Shown here piece by piece: positions 41,562 to 51,743 of a stretch of DNA of 64,000 nucleotides (the stretch's first letter is position 1; each line of letters starts with the position of its first letter). A program made the translations under genes and the position numbers. Under the pieces are notes generated by a model. That model ran no database searches, was not told where the DNA came from, and was given only the letters and a program-made list of their open reading frames with translations. Origin of the DNA: Ideonella benzenivorans (GTDB lineage Bacteria > Pseudomonadota > Gammaproteobacteria > Burkholderiales > Burkholderiaceae_C); assembly GCF_020387415.1 (NCBI RefSeq), contig NZ_JAGWCB010000020.1, forward strand, positions 310,001-374,000, in the 5' to 3' direction.

Positions 41562-43589
41562 TCAGGCCGCAGGGGCGGGCGGGGCGTCCTCGGCAGCCTC
41601 GTCGAGGTTGATCGCCAGGGTGAGACCGGCGGCCGGGGCGTCCTCCTCGCCTTCGTCGGCCTCGCCTTCAGCGGCCGGCGCCTCGTCCAGGCGGCTGAGC
41701 AGGTTGGCGTGCAGCTCCAGCGTCAGCAGGTCCATGCCGGTCACGCGCACCCGCACGCGGGTGCCGCGCAGGAGGCTCTCGGTGCCCAGGGCGCGGAAGA
41801 CCAGCGGCAGCGTGTCGGCCCGCACCAGGCCGTCCTTCAGCACGGCAGCATCCAGCTCGGTCACGCCCTGCTGCTCGATCCAGCGCAGCGTCCAGAAGCG
41901 CTCAATGGCGGACTGGAAGCCGTTGTAGGCCGCGTAGGCGCCGTCAAAGCCCGAGATGACCGAGAACAGCGTCGCGTCCTTGGGCTTGAAGGGGGCGGCC
42001 AGCGCCGCGGTGCGGCCATGGCGGGCGCAGGCGATGATCTGCCACTGGTTGACCAGGTCCACATAGCGGCGCAACGGCGAGGTGGCCCAGGTGTACTGCG
42101 CCACGCCCATGCCGGCGTGCGGCAGCGCCTTGGTGCCCATGCGCACCTTCACCCCGGGCGCCAGACTGGCCTGGCTGCGGTAGATGCCGGGCACGCCCAG
42201 TTCGGCCAGCCAGCCGCCCCAGGTGCTGTTGGCCAGGATCATCGCCTCGGAGACGATCAGGTCCAGCGGGGCGCCGCGCCGGCGTTCGCTGATGCGCACC
42301 GTTTCGCTGCCCTCGGGCTCGCCGTCGTTGCCATCCAGGCGGAAGTTGTAGTCCGGCCGGTTGAAGTTCTCAGGCTTGCCGCGCACGACCTCACGCGCCG
42401 CCTTGAGCTGGCGCGCCAGGCGGAAGCAGAAGGCCATCTCGGCGGCGAAGGGGTAGTCGGCCACGGCCTCGCCAGTCAGTGTGGCCTCGGTGATCACCTC
42501 GTCGAGCTGGTCGTGGCGCAGGTTGGCCGCGATGGGCACCCGCTCCAGCCGGGTCTCGCTCTTCTTGACGGTCAGCGTGGCTTCGTCCAGCGTCACGTAC
42601 AGGCTGACGGCCGGGCAGTCCCGGCCCTCGTCCAGGGTGTAGGCCTGCACCACCGCGTCGGGCAGCATGGTCAGCTTCCAGCCGGGCATGTAGACGGTGG
42701 ACAGGCGCTCGCGCGCCACCTTGTCGACCGGTGAATCGGGCAACACGGCCAGGCCTGGCGCGGCGATGTGCACGCCGAACACCACCTCGCCCGAGCCCAG
42801 GCCCGTGACCGACAGCGCGTCGTCGATTTCGGTGGTCTGCGAGTCGTCGATCGAGAAGGCCTGCACCGCGGCCAGGGGCAGTTCGTCGGCGATGGCCGGT
42901 GCCTCCAGCGGCGGGAAGCCGGTGCCCTTGGGGAACTGCTCGAACAGAAAGCGCCGCCAGTGGAACTGGTAGGGGCTGGTGATCGCGCCAGCGTCCTTCA
43001 GCAGGTCCAGCGGGGCACGCTGGCTGTGCTTGGCGGCTTCGACCACGGCCTTGTATTCGGGCGCGTTCTTGTCGGGCTTGAACAGGATCTTGTAGAGCTG
43101 CTCGCGCACCGGGGCCGGGCACTGGCCGGCCACCAGTTCGGCGGCCCAGGCCTCGATCTGCGCGGCCACCTGCTTCTTGCGCTCGATGGCCAGCAGGGCG
43201 GCCTTGATGGTCTCCTCCGGCGCCTTCTTGAACTGGCCCTTGCCGGCGCGGCGGAAGTAGTGCGGCGCCTCGAACAGGCGGAACAGCGCGGCGGCCTGCA
43301 GTTCTGGCCCGGCTGAGGCGCTGAAATAGTCGCGTGCCAGGTCGGCAAAGCCGAACTCGCCCTCGGGGGCGAATTCCCAGGCCAGGTCGAGGTCGATCTC
43401 ACCGGCCTTGGCCTGTGCGGCCGCGATCAACTCTGCCGGCTGCGGCTTGTCGAAGCGCAGCAGCACGTTGGCATTCTTCACTTTGACGCGCTTGCCCGAA
43501 TCGAGCTCGATCTGCATCGAGCTGTCGGCCTCGGACATCACACGGCCGGCCAAGAATTTGCCGGCATCATCGAACAGGGCGTACATCAC
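41562..43589 (-). CDS. RNase II/RNB-family exoribonuclease
   Basis: Predicted 3'-to-5' exoribonuclease. The 675-residue protein has an N-terminal half with charged helical segments (KAPEETIKAALLAIERKK). The RNB catalytic domain contains FSIDDSQTTEIDDALSV, the metal-binding aspartates of RNase II. Later come GVPGIYRSQASLAPGV and YTWATSPLRRYVDLVNQWQ, the latter the conserved TSPLRRYxDL signature. The C-terminus has a short S1-like part and an acidic/alanine-rich tail. It differs from E. coli RNase II in its N-terminal half and from RNase R in lacking a basic tail. Proteins like it are widespread in Burkholderiales. Confidence 0.88.
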   Translation of the reverse strand: MMYALFDDAGKFLAGRVMSEADSSMQIELDSGKRVKVKNANVLLRFDKPQPAELIAAAQAKAGEIDLDLAWEFAPEGEFGFADLARDYFSASAGPELQAAALFRLFEAPHYFRRAGKGQFKKAPEETIKAALLAIERKKQVAAQIEAWAAELVAGQCPAPVREQLYKILFKPDKNAPEYKAVVEAAKHSQRAPLDLLKDAGAITSPYQFHWRRFLFEQFPKGTGFPPLEAPAIADELPLAAVQAFSIDDSQTTEIDDALSVTGLGSGEVVFGVHIAAPGLAVLPDSPVDKVARERLSTVYMPGWKLTMLPDAVVQAYTLDEGRDCPAVSLYVTLDEATLTVKKSETRLERVPIAANLRHDQLDEVITEATLTGEAVADYPFAAEMAFCFRLARQLKAAREVVRGKPENFNRPDYNFRLDGNDGEPEGSETVRISERRRGAPLDLIVSEAMILANSTWGGWLAELGVPGIYRSQASLAPGVKVRMGTKALPHAGMGVAQYTWATSPLRRYVDLVNQWQIIACARHGRTAALAAPFKPKDATLFSVISGFDGAYAAYNGFQSAIERFWTLRWIEQQGVTELDAAVLKDGLVRADTLPLVFRALGTESLLRGTRVRVRVTGMDLLTLELHANLLSRLDEAPAAEGEADEGEEDAPAAGLTLAINLDEAAEDAPPAPAA

Positions 43590-43622
43590 CGCCGGATTGT
43601 CGCCGAAGGCTGGGCTGCGCCG

Positions 43623-44219
43623 TCAGAAGACCGGGCCGTCCAGGCCCAGCGAACGCACCATGTAGGCCTGCGGCAACTCGAAGTCGCTCAGCGCATGGTC
43701 GCCGCCTTCGATCAGCAGCCAGGGGGCGCCCTGGTAGCGCGCGCGCATCTCGCGCCAGTCCAGCACCTCGTCGCCCGTGGCGATGACGGGGTAGTAGCGC
43801 TCCGGCCGGGAGAGTCGCCTGGGCGTCATTGCCTGCAGTTCGCCGATGAACTCCTCGCGGAAGTAGAAGCGGTCCTCCGGGTGGTGCCAGGCCGTCTGCT
43901 CGCCGATGTGGCGGGCCAGATCCCGCGCCGGGTTGACCGCGGGGTTGAACAGCACGGCGGGGCAGCCCAGGCGCTCGGCCAGCACGGTGGCATAAAAGCC
44001 GCCCAATGAACTGCCGACGATGGCGGTGCGGTCCTGCGGCCAGTCGGCCAGCAGCGACAGCGCCAGATCGATGGCCTCACGGGGGGACGGTGGCAACTGC
44101 GGGCAGCTGAACACCAGGTCCGGGCGATGGGCTTGCAGCCACGCTGCCACCTCGCGCGCCTTCACCGAGCGGGGCGACGAGCGAAAGCCGTGCAGGTACA
44201 GCAGGTGGGTGGGAACCAT
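43623..44219 (-). CDS. YqiA-like alpha/beta hydrolase (esterase)
   Basis: A 198-residue serine esterase of the UPF0227/YqiA group. The fold opens THLLYLHGFRSSPRSVKARE and has the nucleophile elbow IVGSSLGGFYAT with S71. It ends with GGDHALSDF carrying the catalytic histidine. The acid may lie in ATGDEVLDW. The physiological ester is unknown. It diverges from the large metalloprotease gene, and the 121-base gap between them shows no clear promoter. Confidence 0.87.
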   Translation of the reverse strand: MVPTHLLYLHGFRSSPRSVKAREVAAWLQAHRPDLVFSCPQLPPSPREAIDLALSLLADWPQDRTAIVGSSLGGFYATVLAERLGCPAVLFNPAVNPARDLARHIGEQTAWHHPEDRFYFREEFIGELQAMTPRRLSRPERYYPVIATGDEVLDWREMRARYQGAPWLLIEGGDHALSDFELPQAYMVRSLGLDGPVF

Positions 44220-44340
44220 GGGATGAGTGTAGGGGGATCTTGAGGTACAAGAACGACCTGATCCCGCGCGGCCTCATCCCGGTCGTTGCGGCTTTTCTGT
44301 GCCCGACCGGGGCGCAGCCCATTCCTCCTTCATTGAGCAC

Positions 44341-47034
44341 ATGCGTTCATCTTCTCCCCGCGCCGCCGTGGCGGCCCTGACCCTCTTCCGACCGGTGCCC
44401 GTCCTGCTGGCGGTCGCGGCGCTGGGGCTGTCGATGGCTTCGGTTCACGCCCAGCCTGGCACCCCCGAAGCGGCGGCCAGCGCACCGGCCGCACCGGCCA
44501 AGCCCGATCCGTCGGCGCCCAAGCCCTTCGACGAGGTGGTGAAGGATGCGCAGCGTGTGGACGGCTTCTTCCCCGTCTGGCGCAAGGACGAGAAGGTGTG
44601 GCTGGAGATCCCGGCCGAGCGCATCGGCCAGCCCTTTCTGTTGACGGCCGCCATCAACCAATCGCTGGGCGAGCGGGGCCTGTACGCCAGCCAGATGGGG
44701 CCGGACTGGACGGTGGCCTTCCGGCAGGTGGGCAGGCAGATGCAGTTGGTGGCGCTGAACATGGCCTACCGGCCGGGCGCGGACAAGCCGTCCCAGACGG
44801 CCGTGCGGCAGGCCTTTGCGGAGAGCCTGCTGGGCGCTGCACCGGTGGCCAGTGCGCCGCATCCGCAACGCAAGAGCGTGTTGATCGACGCCAGTTTTCT
44901 GCTGGCCGATCTGGTGGGCTATTCCACCCAGCTGGAGGCCGCCTTCCGCCTGCCGTATGGCCTGGCGCGGGGGGAGTCGTTCTTTGAATCGGCCCGGGCC
45001 GATGCCGGGCTGACCACGCTGAACGCCCGCCTGCTGTTCGCCACGCCGCGCCTGCCGGCCCCGCCCCTGATGCCGACGCCGGTGCCCACCCCGCCGCCGC
45101 CCGAGACCACGCCCGACCCGCGCAGCTTCTTCGTCGGCGTGACCTACAGCCTGGCCAAGCTGCCTGAGCAGCCGATGGCACCGCGCCTGGCCGATCCGCG
45201 CCTGGGCTTTTTCACCCAGGACTTCACAGACTTCAGCGCCGACCTGAAGCCCAACCAGCGGGTGCACTACATCGACCGCTGGCGTCTGGAGAAGAAGGAC
45301 CCGTCCGCGGCGCTGTCCGAGCCGGTCAAGCCGATCACCTACTGGTTGGACAAGAACATCCCCGAGCGCTACCGCGCGACGATCGCCGCCGGCATCCTGG
45401 AGTGGAACAAGGCCTTCGAGAAGATCGGCTTCAAGAACGCGATCGTGGTGCAGCAGCAGTCGGACGACGCTGACTTCGACACCCTGGACGCCGACCATGC
45501 CTCGATCCGCTGGTTCGTGGGCTCGGACGTCGGCTTCGCCCGCGGTCCGAGCAAGGCCGATCCGCGCAGCGGCCAGATCCTGGACGCTGACATCGCGATG
45601 AGCGATGTGTTCGCCCGCGGCGCACGGCGGGTGTTCTCGGAAGACACGACGGCGGCCCGCGCGCTGGCTGCCGCGCAGGCGGTGCAGGTGCGCCTTGGCG
45701 GCAGCCGGGCCGAGGCCGAGCACTGCGATTACGCCCACGAGGCGGTCGACCAGATGGGCTTCGCGCTGGATCTGCTGGAGGCCCGTGGCGACGTCGCCCC
45801 CGACAGCCCCGAGGCCGAGGCCTTCGTGCAGGCGGTGATCAAGGACGTGATCATGCACGAGGTGGGTCACACGCTGGGGTTGAAGCACAACTTCAAGGCC
45901 TCCACCACCGTGAGCCGGGACCAGCTCAAGGACAAGACCTGGACGGCGGCGCACGGCATCTCGGGCTCGGTGATGGACTACAACGCCTACAACCTGCCGC
46001 TGCGGGGTGAGGTCGCGTCCTCGATCACCAACACCACGCTGGGCCCTTATGACTACTGGGCCATCGAGTACGCCTACACGCCGCTGGCGCCGGCCCAGGA
46101 GGCCGAGGCCCTGGGCCGCATCGCCAGCCGCAGCACCGAGCCGGCGCTGGCCTATGCCGATGACGCGGACGCCGAAGGCGGGCCGGTGGGCGGCCTGGAT
46201 CCGCTGGCCAACCGTTTCGACCTGGGCGACGACCCGCTGGCCTGGTACAGCCGCCGCATGACCTTGTCGCGCGAGCTCTGGACCCGGGTGCAGGCGCGTG
46301 GCGCGCAGCGCGGCGACGACCCGCTGCGCGCGCGCCGGGTGCTGCTGAGCGGCTTCCGCCAGCTGCGCAACATGCCCGAGATGGTGGCCAAGTACGTGGG
46401 CGGCATGCAGACGGTGCGCGACCTGCCCGGCACGACCGGCCGGCCGGCCTACCAGCCGGTGGCCCCGGCGCTGCAACGCCAGGCCCTGCAGATGCTGGCC
46501 CGGGACATCTTCAGCGTGGACAGCTTCAGCTTCCGGCCGGAGTTCCTTGCCACCCTGGCCCCCGATTACAACGAGTGGGAGCGGGCCAAGCCGGTGAGCA
46601 TCCCGTCCATCGTGCTGCAGTTGCAGACCCAGGCGCTGGACAAGCTGATGTCGGCCGGCACCGCGCAGCGCCTGCTGGACCTGCCCAGCTACCTGAGCGC
46701 CGCACAGCGCAAGGGCGCGCTGTCGCTGGATGAGGTCTATGGCACGCTGCAGTCCACCGTCTGGAGCGAGCTGCAGAGCGGCCGCGAGATCGACCCGATG
46801 CGGCGCAACCTGCAGCGCGCCCAGCTGCAGCGCGTGGTGGCCATCCTGACCAAGGGGGGCGGCAAGCTGCCGGCCGACGCGGTCAGCCTGGTGCGCTGGC
46901 ACGCGGTAAAGCTGCAGGCCCAGCTCAAGGTGGCGGTGGCGCGTGGCCAGCTGTCGGTCGAGACCCGGGCCCATCTGGCCGAGAGCCTGAGTGGCCTGAC
47001 CGAGGCGCTGCGTGCGCCGATGAGCCGCAGCTGA
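44341..47034 (+). CDS. Exported zinc metalloprotease (DUF5117/DUF4953 type)
   Basis: An 897-residue secreted protein. Residues 1-38 form a signal peptide with a long hydrophobic core ending SMASVHAQ. The mature part begins with an alanine/proline linker, then a DUF5118-like start (FDEVVKDAQRVDGFFPVWRK) and a DUF5117-like beta region. The zinc site is at about residue 506, IMHEVGHTLGLKHNFKAS, with HExxHxxGxxH spacing, followed by ISGSVMDYNAYN as Met-turn. These features define a gluzincin/metzincin-like family common in Gram-negative bacteria with unknown substrates. I prefer the ATG at the signal peptide. A GTG 14 codons upstream would put charged residues before it. Confidence 0.88.
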   Translation: MRSSSPRAAVAALTLFRPVPVLLAVAALGLSMASVHAQPGTPEAAASAPAAPAKPDPSAPKPFDEVVKDAQRVDGFFPVWRKDEKVWLEIPAERIGQPFLLTAAINQSLGERGLYASQMGPDWTVAFRQVGRQMQLVALNMAYRPGADKPSQTAVRQAFAESLLGAAPVASAPHPQRKSVLIDASFLLADLVGYSTQLEAAFRLPYGLARGESFFESARADAGLTTLNARLLFATPRLPAPPLMPTPVPTPPPPETTPDPRSFFVGVTYSLAKLPEQPMAPRLADPRLGFFTQDFTDFSADLKPNQRVHYIDRWRLEKKDPSAALSEPVKPITYWLDKNIPERYRATIAAGILEWNKAFEKIGFKNAIVVQQQSDDADFDTLDADHASIRWFVGSDVGFARGPSKADPRSGQILDADIAMSDVFARGARRVFSEDTTAARALAAAQAVQVRLGGSRAEAEHCDYAHEAVDQMGFALDLLEARGDVAPDSPEAEAFVQAVIKDVIMHEVGHTLGLKHNFKASTTVSRDQLKDKTWTAAHGISGSVMDYNAYNLPLRGEVASSITNTTLGPYDYWAIEYAYTPLAPAQEAEALGRIASRSTEPALAYADDADAEGGPVGGLDPLANRFDLGDDPLAWYSRRMTLSRELWTRVQARGAQRGDDPLRARRVLLSGFRQLRNMPEMVAKYVGGMQTVRDLPGTTGRPAYQPVAPALQRQALQMLARDIFSVDSFSFRPEFLATLAPDYNEWERAKPVSIPSIVLQLQTQALDKLMSAGTAQRLLDLPSYLSAAQRKGALSLDEVYGTLQSTVWSELQSGREIDPMRRNLQRAQLQRVVAILTKGGGKLPADAVSLVRWHAVKLQAQLKVAVARGQLSVETRAHLAESLSGLTEALRAPMSRS

Positions 47035-47047
47035 CGCGCGGGGCGTG

Positions 47048-47069
47048 CGCCGGCCCGCTGGGGCCGGCG
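47048..47069. terminator. Hairpin between convergent metalloprotease and mpl genes (possible)
   Basis: CGCCGGCCC, a four-base loop and GGGCCGGCG form a perfect nine-base-pair stem between the two stop codons. No T run follows on either side. It may act as a bidirectional rho-assisted stop. Confidence 0.35.
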
Positions 47070-47077
47070 GCGCCGAC

Positions 47078-48448
47078 TCAGGTGGCGGAAGGTGGTGCCG
47101 CCAGCGCGGCCAGCAGCTTGTCGTGGATGCCGCCGAAGCCGCCGTTGCTCATGCACAGCACATGGTCGCCGGGGCGGGCGGCCTTCACGATGGCCTGCAC
47201 CATCGCGTCGATGCTGTCGCAGACCTGGGCCTGCTTGCCCAGCGGGGACAGGGCTTCGCGGGCATCCCAGCTCAGGCCGCCGCTGTGGCAGAAGACCAGG
47301 TCGGCCTCTTCCAGTGCCCAAGGCAGCTGGGCCTTCATCGTGCCCAGCTTCATCGTGTTGCTGCGGGGCTCGAAGGCGGCCAGGATGCGCTGGTCCAGCC
47401 CCACCCGGCGGCGCAGGCCATCCAGCGTGGTGCGGATGGCGGTGGGGTGGTGGGCGAAGTCGTCATAGACCTTCACGCCACCGGCCTCGCCGCGCAGCTC
47501 CAGTCGGCGGCGCACGCTCTGGAAGCGGGCCAGTGCGGCGGCCGAGACCTCCGGGGCCACGCCCAGGTGCTCGGCCGCGGCGATCGTGGCCAGGGCGTTG
47601 AGCTGGTTGTGCTCGCCCAGCAGGCCCCACTCCACGCGGGCGATCTTCATCGCGCCGCGCAGCACGTCGAAGGCATGGGGCTCGCCACGTGCGCGCAGGG
47701 TGCCAGGTTCCTCCTTGCGGGCGCCGAAGCGTTGCACCTGGCTCCAGCAGCCACGGTTGAGCACCCGCTGCAGCGCTTCTTCCCGCGCATTCACCACCAG
47801 GCAGCCGGTGGAGGGCACGGTGCGCACCAGGTGGTGGAACTGGGTCTCGATCGCGGCCAGGTCCGGGAAGATGTCGGCGTGGTCGTACTCGAGGTTGTTC
47901 AGGATCGCGGTGCGCGGCCGGTAGTGGACGAACTTGCTGCGCTTGTCGAAGAAGGCGGTGTCGTATTCATCGGCCTCGATGACGAAGGCCTTGCCTTGGC
48001 CCAGCCGGGCCGAGACGCCGAAGTTCTCCGGCACGCCACCGACCAGGAAGCCAGGCTGCAGGCCGGCGTCTTCCAGCACCCAGGCCAGCATGGCGGTGGT
48101 GGTCGTCTTGCCGTGCGTGCCGGCCACCGCCAGCACATGCCGGCCCTGCAGCACATGCTCGGCCAGCCACTGCGGGCCGCTGGTGTAGGGCAGGCCCGCG
48201 TCCAGGATGGCTTCCATCAGCGGGTTGCCGCGGCTCACGACGTTGCCGACCACGAACAGGTCCGGCTTCAGCGCGAGCTGGTCGGGGCCGTAGCCTTCGA
48301 TCAGCTCGATGCCCAGCGCCCGCAGCTGGTCGCTCATCGGCGGATAGACGTTGGCATCGCAGCCGGTGACGGTGTGGCCGGCTTCGCGGGCCAGGGCCGC
48401 CAGGCCGCCCATGAAGGTGCCGCAGATGCCCAGGATGTGAATGTGCAT
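47078..48448 (-). CDS. mpl: UDP-N-acetylmuramate:tripeptide ligase Mpl
   Basis: Joins recycled murein tripeptide directly to UDP-MurNAc and bypasses MurC-F. It uses the product pathway of AmpD, which is also encoded in this window. The 456-residue protein has the Mur-ligase layout: HIHILGICGTFMGGLAALAR at the N-terminus, the ATP loop VAGTHGKTTTTAMLAWVLED, EADEYDTAFFDKRSKF, YDDFAHHPTAIRTTL, and FEPRSNTMKLG in the C-terminal domain. The combination and length mark Mpl and not MurC. It lies 43 bases before the mutarotase gene on the opposite-end side. Confidence 0.95.
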   Translation of the reverse strand: MHIHILGICGTFMGGLAALAREAGHTVTGCDANVYPPMSDQLRALGIELIEGYGPDQLALKPDLFVVGNVVSRGNPLMEAILDAGLPYTSGPQWLAEHVLQGRHVLAVAGTHGKTTTTAMLAWVLEDAGLQPGFLVGGVPENFGVSARLGQGKAFVIEADEYDTAFFDKRSKFVHYRPRTAILNNLEYDHADIFPDLAAIETQFHHLVRTVPSTGCLVVNAREEALQRVLNRGCWSQVQRFGARKEEPGTLRARGEPHAFDVLRGAMKIARVEWGLLGEHNQLNALATIAAAEHLGVAPEVSAAALARFQSVRRRLELRGEAGGVKVYDDFAHHPTAIRTTLDGLRRRVGLDQRILAAFEPRSNTMKLGTMKAQLPWALEEADLVFCHSGGLSWDAREALSPLGKQAQVCDSIDAMVQAIVKAARPGDHVLCMSNGGFGGIHDKLLAALAAPPSAT

Positions 48449-48491
48449 GGCAGGAAGGAAATGGCGCCGGCGCAGCGGCGCCAGCGCGGGT

Positions 48492-49331
48492 TCAGCAGGT
48501 GAAGCTCTGTCGGCCGGCCCACTCGTCGCCAGGGACGAGGGTGATGGGCTCGCGCACGCAGGCGGCCTCGACGCAGAGCATGTGCTGCCAGTCGTCGGCG
48601 GGCATGTCGCTGAGGGCCGCGGCCCCCTCGGGTCCGGGGTTCCAGACCACGGTGTCCTCGAAATCGGTCAGGCCGATCCGGAGTCTGCGGCCCAGTTCGC
48701 GCAGGATCAGCTGGCGCGGGACCTGATGGTAGACACGGTCGATGGCGCCGATCACCGCGGTGACATCCCCCCATTGGTCGGCTTCGGTGCCCAGCAGGGC
48801 GTCTTCGTAGTGGCAACCCTGCAGGCCTTCGAGCTGGGCCTTCTCGACGTTCTGGCAGCGCAGGTAGGTGTGCAGCGCGGTGTTGAAGTCGAAGGGGGTG
48901 TCGCCGGTGTTGGTGATGGCGAGTTCCAGGTCCAGATCGCGGCCGGACACGCTCACCGTCAGCTCGGCCGTGAAGCCATGCGGCCAGTGGGCGCGGGTGG
49001 CCATGTCGTCGGTGAAACGCAGCGTGGCCAGCGCATGTTCGCCCCGCACCACCGATTGCACCGGCGTCCAGCTGCGGGTGCGCACCAAGCCGTGGCGCGG
49101 CAGCGGGCCGCGTTCGTTGAACTGCGGGAAGATCACCGGCACGCCGCCCCGCACCGAGGCGCCCACGCCGTAGCGGGCGGTGGGGGAGAGGTAGAGCTGC
49201 TCCTCGCCGCCGGCCGGGATCCAGGACACCAGATGCGCGCCATGCAGCAACACCGTGGCCCGCGCGCCGTCGGGCGCGCGCAGCGCGACGGCCGGCTGGC
49301 CGCGGAACTCGGTGAGTCGGATGTCGTTCAT
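48492..49331 (-). CDS. Glucose-6-phosphate 1-epimerase (YeaD-like mutarotase)
   Basis: Predicted to interconvert the anomers of hexose-6-phosphates. The 279-residue protein is the beta-sandwich aldose-1-epimerase type: [40 protein letters not shown] with substrate-binding arginine and histidine, and [34 protein letters not shown] and MLCVEAACV are seen near the end. The group is distinguished from galactose mutarotase by the PQF and RHG segments. Its start codon overlaps the hemL stop in an ATGA arrangement. Confidence 0.9.
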   Translation of the reverse strand: MNDIRLTEFRGQPAVALRAPDGARATVLLHGAHLVSWIPAGGEEQLYLSPTARYGVGASVRGGVPVIFPQFNERGPLPRHGLVRTRSWTPVQSVVRGEHALATLRFTDDMATRAHWPHGFTAELTVSVSGRDLDLELAITNTGDTPFDFNTALHTYLRCQNVEKAQLEGLQGCHYEDALLGTEADQWGDVTAVIGAIDRVYHQVPRQLILRELGRRLRIGLTDFEDTVVWNPGPEGAAALSDMPADDWQHMLCVEAACVREPITLVPGDEWAGRQSFTC

Positions 49332-50620
49332 GCCTCGGCCAGTGCCGCGCGTGCAGCGGCGATCGTGGCGTCCAGATCGGCATCGCTCAGCGCGGCGCTG
49401 GTGAAGCCGGCTTCGTACAGGGCCGGCGCCAGGTAGACGCCGCGGTTGAGCATGCCGTGGAAGAAGCGGTTGAAGCGGGCTTGGTCGCTGGCCATCACCT
49501 GGCCGTAGTTTTGCGGCAGTTCCGGCGCGAAGAAGAAGCCGAACATGCCGCCCTGGTTGTCGGCGCTGAAAGGCACGCCGGCCTCGGCCGCTGCCGCCTT
49601 CAGGCCGTCCATCAGGCGGCGGGTCTTGGCATGCAGGGTGTCGTGGAAGCCGGGCTTGGCGATTTCCTTGAGCGTGGCCAGGCCGCAGGCGGTGGCCACC
49701 GGATTGCCCGAGAGCGTGCCGGCCTGGTAGACCGGCCCCAGCGGGGCCAGGTTCTGCATGATGCGCCGGCTGCTGGCGAAGGCCGCCAGTGGCATGCCGC
49801 CACCGATCACCTTGCCGAACACCGAGATGTCGGGCGTGAAGCCTGGGATGGCCTGGGCGAACAGGCTCTGGGCCGAGCCCAGCGCCACGCGGAAGCCGGT
49901 CATCACCTCGTCGAAGATGAACAGCGCGCCGTACTGGTCGCACAGCTCACGGATGCGCTTCACGAAGGGCACGCTGGCGCGCACGAAGTTCATGTTGCCG
50001 GCGATCGGCTCGATCATCACGCAGGCGATGTCGTTGCCCTGGGTCTTGAAGGCTTCTTCGATCTGTTCGAGGTTGTTGTACTCCAGCACCAGCGTGTGCT
50101 GCACCACCTCGGCCGGCACGCCAGCGCTGGTGGGGTGACCAAAGGTGGCCAGGCCGGAGCCGGCCTTGACCAGCAGCGCATCCGCATGGCCGTGGTAGCA
50201 GCCCTCGAACTTGATGATCTTGTTGCGACCGGTGGCGCCCCGCGCCAGGCGGATGGCGCTCATGCCGGCCTCGGTGCCCGAGCTCACCAGACGCACCTGC
50301 TCGATGCTGGGCACCAGCGCGATGATGGCCTCGGCCAGTTCGATCTCGCGCTCGGTCGGGGCGCCGAAGCTGAAGCCTTCCTTGGCGGCGGCCAGCACGG
50401 CCTCCAGCACGGCGGGGTGGCCGTGGCCCAGGATCATCGGGCCCCAGGAGCCGATGTAGTCGATGTAGCGCTGGCCTTCGGCGTCCCAGATGTAGGCGCC
50501 TTCGGCACGGGTGATGAAACGGGGCGTGCCGCCGACGGCGCGGAAGGCGCGCACGGGCGAGTTCACGCCCCCGGGGATGGACTTCTGGGCCCGTTCGAAC
50601 AGTTGAGCATTAGTGGACAC
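49328..50620 (-). CDS. hemL: Glutamate-1-semialdehyde 2,1-aminomutase
   Basis: PLP enzyme that turns glutamate-1-semialdehyde, the HemA product, into 5-aminolevulinate. The 430-residue protein has [18 protein letters not shown] near the start, [33 protein letters not shown], and the PLP lysine at K270 in [16 protein letters not shown] chose the GTG start because GGAGG lies nine bases before it and similarity begins right after. An ATG 11 codons upstream has no ribosome-binding site. The chosen start overlaps the end of thiD by 11 bases, and the 3' end overlaps the mutarotase gene. Confidence 0.95.
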   Translation of the reverse strand: MSTNAQLFERAQKSIPGGVNSPVRAFRAVGGTPRFITRAEGAYIWDAEGQRYIDYIGSWGPMILGHGHPAVLEAVLAAAKEGFSFGAPTEREIELAEAIIALVPSIEQVRLVSSGTEAGMSAIRLARGATGRNKIIKFEGCYHGHADALLVKAGSGLATFGHPTSAGVPAEVVQHTLVLEYNNLEQIEEAFKTQGNDIACVMIEPIAGNMNFVRASVPFVKRIRELCDQYGALFIFDEVMTGFRVALGSAQSLFAQAIPGFTPDISVFGKVIGGGMPLAAFASSRRIMQNLAPLGPVYQAGTLSGNPVATACGLATLKEIAKPGFHDTLHAKTRRLMDGLKAAAAEAGVPFSADNQGGMFGFFFAPELPQNYGQVMASDQARFNRFFHGMLNRGVYLAPALYEAGFTSAALSDADLDATIAAARAALAEA

Positions 50621-51593
50621 GGCGGCGGCCTCCGGGCGCGGCAGGGGGTTCATCGGGAAAGCTGGGGGCGGATGGGCTGGCCGCGGCGGCCTCGCCATCG
50701 GCCGGGGCCTCGGCACCTTCCTCTTCGGGCGGCAGGGCCCAGAAGAAGCGGTCCGGCACCACATGGCCCATGCCGGGCCGGAAGCCGGCGTCCAGGCTCT
50801 GGTCCAGGAACTGCAGGGCCTCGCCGGTGGCGGCCTGGATCTCGGCGCCCACGCTCAGCAGGGCAGCCAGCGCAGCCGACAGCGTGTCGCCCGCACCGAC
50901 GAAGCTGACATCGAACAGCTCGAACTTCTCGCCCGTCAGCGCGCCCTGGGCCGAGGCCAGCACGTTGTCGATGAACTGGCCGGCCTTGGCCGGCAGCATC
51001 ACACCGGTCACCAGCACATAGCGGGTGCCGTGCTCGGCGGCGGCCACGGCGAGCTCACGCGGTGAGGCCGGGCGTTCCGATTCCCACTCGGGCAGCAGGA
51101 AGTCGGTCAGGGTCTTGTGGCTGCCCACCAGCACCTCGGTGGCGGGCAGGATCAGTTCGCGGAAAGCGTCCAGGTAGCTCTGCAGCGCGTCCTCGTCCAG
51201 CCAGGACAGGTTGGGCAGGTAGGAGACCAGCGGCAGTTCGGCGTAGTCCGAGAGGATCTCGGCCACCGCGCTGACGTTCTCGGCCGAACCAAGGAAGCCC
51301 ACCTTGAAGGCGCTGGCGGTGACGTCCTCAAGGATGCTGCGGGCCTGCTCGACGACGGCATCGCCATCGATCTCGTGCTGGTCGAACACCTCGGCGGTGT
51401 CGCGCATCAGCAGCGTGGTGACCACCGGCAGCGCGTGCGCACCCATCGCAGCGATGGTGGCCACATCGCCACCCACACCGCCGGCGCCGGTTGGGTCACT
51501 GGCGTTGAAGCTCATCACGCAGGCAGGGGATGCCGCGGCGTCCTGCCCGGCCTCGTCGACGGGGGGTGCTTCGGGGGAGGAATCTGGTTTCAT
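50610..51593 (-). CDS. thiD: ThiD-like hydroxymethylpyrimidine kinase, divergent
   Basis: Belongs to the ThiD/PLP-kinase group of ribokinase folds, which phosphorylates hydroxymethylpyrimidine in thiamine synthesis. The 327-residue protein has [17 protein letters not shown] at the substrate loop, [11 protein letters not shown], and the anion-hole segment [16 protein letters not shown]. Classical ThiD has GTGC with a cysteine where this has GAGD, the residue type of sugar kinases. Its first loop also differs from the usual SDPSGGAG form. The identification by neighbours (hemL, rubA) is common in Burkholderiales, but substrate proof is lacking. The first 26 residues and the last 45 are low-complexity. 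The start must precede residue 27, since the first strand lies there. Confidence 0.75.
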   Translation of the reverse strand: MKPDSSPEAPPVDEAGQDAAASPACVMSFNASDPTGAGGVGGDVATIAAMGAHALPVVTTLLMRDTAEVFDQHEIDGDAVVEQARSILEDVTASAFKVGFLGSAENVSAVAEILSDYAELPLVSYLPNLSWLDEDALQSYLDAFRELILPATEVLVGSHKTLTDFLLPEWESERPASPRELAVAAAEHGTRYVLVTGVMLPAKAGQFIDNVLASAQGALTGEKFELFDVSFVGAGDTLSAALAALLSVGAEIQAATGEALQFLDQSLDAGFRPGMGHVVPDRFFWALPPEEEGAEAPADGEAAAASPSAPSFPDEPPAAPGGRRRVH

Positions 51594-51689
51594 GGCGGGG
51601 GCCGGGCGGCAGGCTTCACGAGGGATGGGCCGACCGGCTCGGGATCTGAGGAAGAATCTGAACGATGTAGCGCAAGTCTCGACAAATGC

Positions 51690-51720
51690 TTGCCGTTTCG
51701 TCTCGGGCCATCGCTATACT
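51690..51720 (+). promoter_or_regulatory. Possible promoter of rubA-pilG
   Basis: TTGCCG and TATACT lie on the plus strand with a 19-base spacer, 23 bases before the rubA start. The -10 matches five of six. The long spacer makes it imperfect. It is the only pair found in the 150-base divergent region between thiD and rubA. Confidence 0.35.
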
Positions 51721-51743
51721 CAGCCGGATTGTAGTGATCTGGC

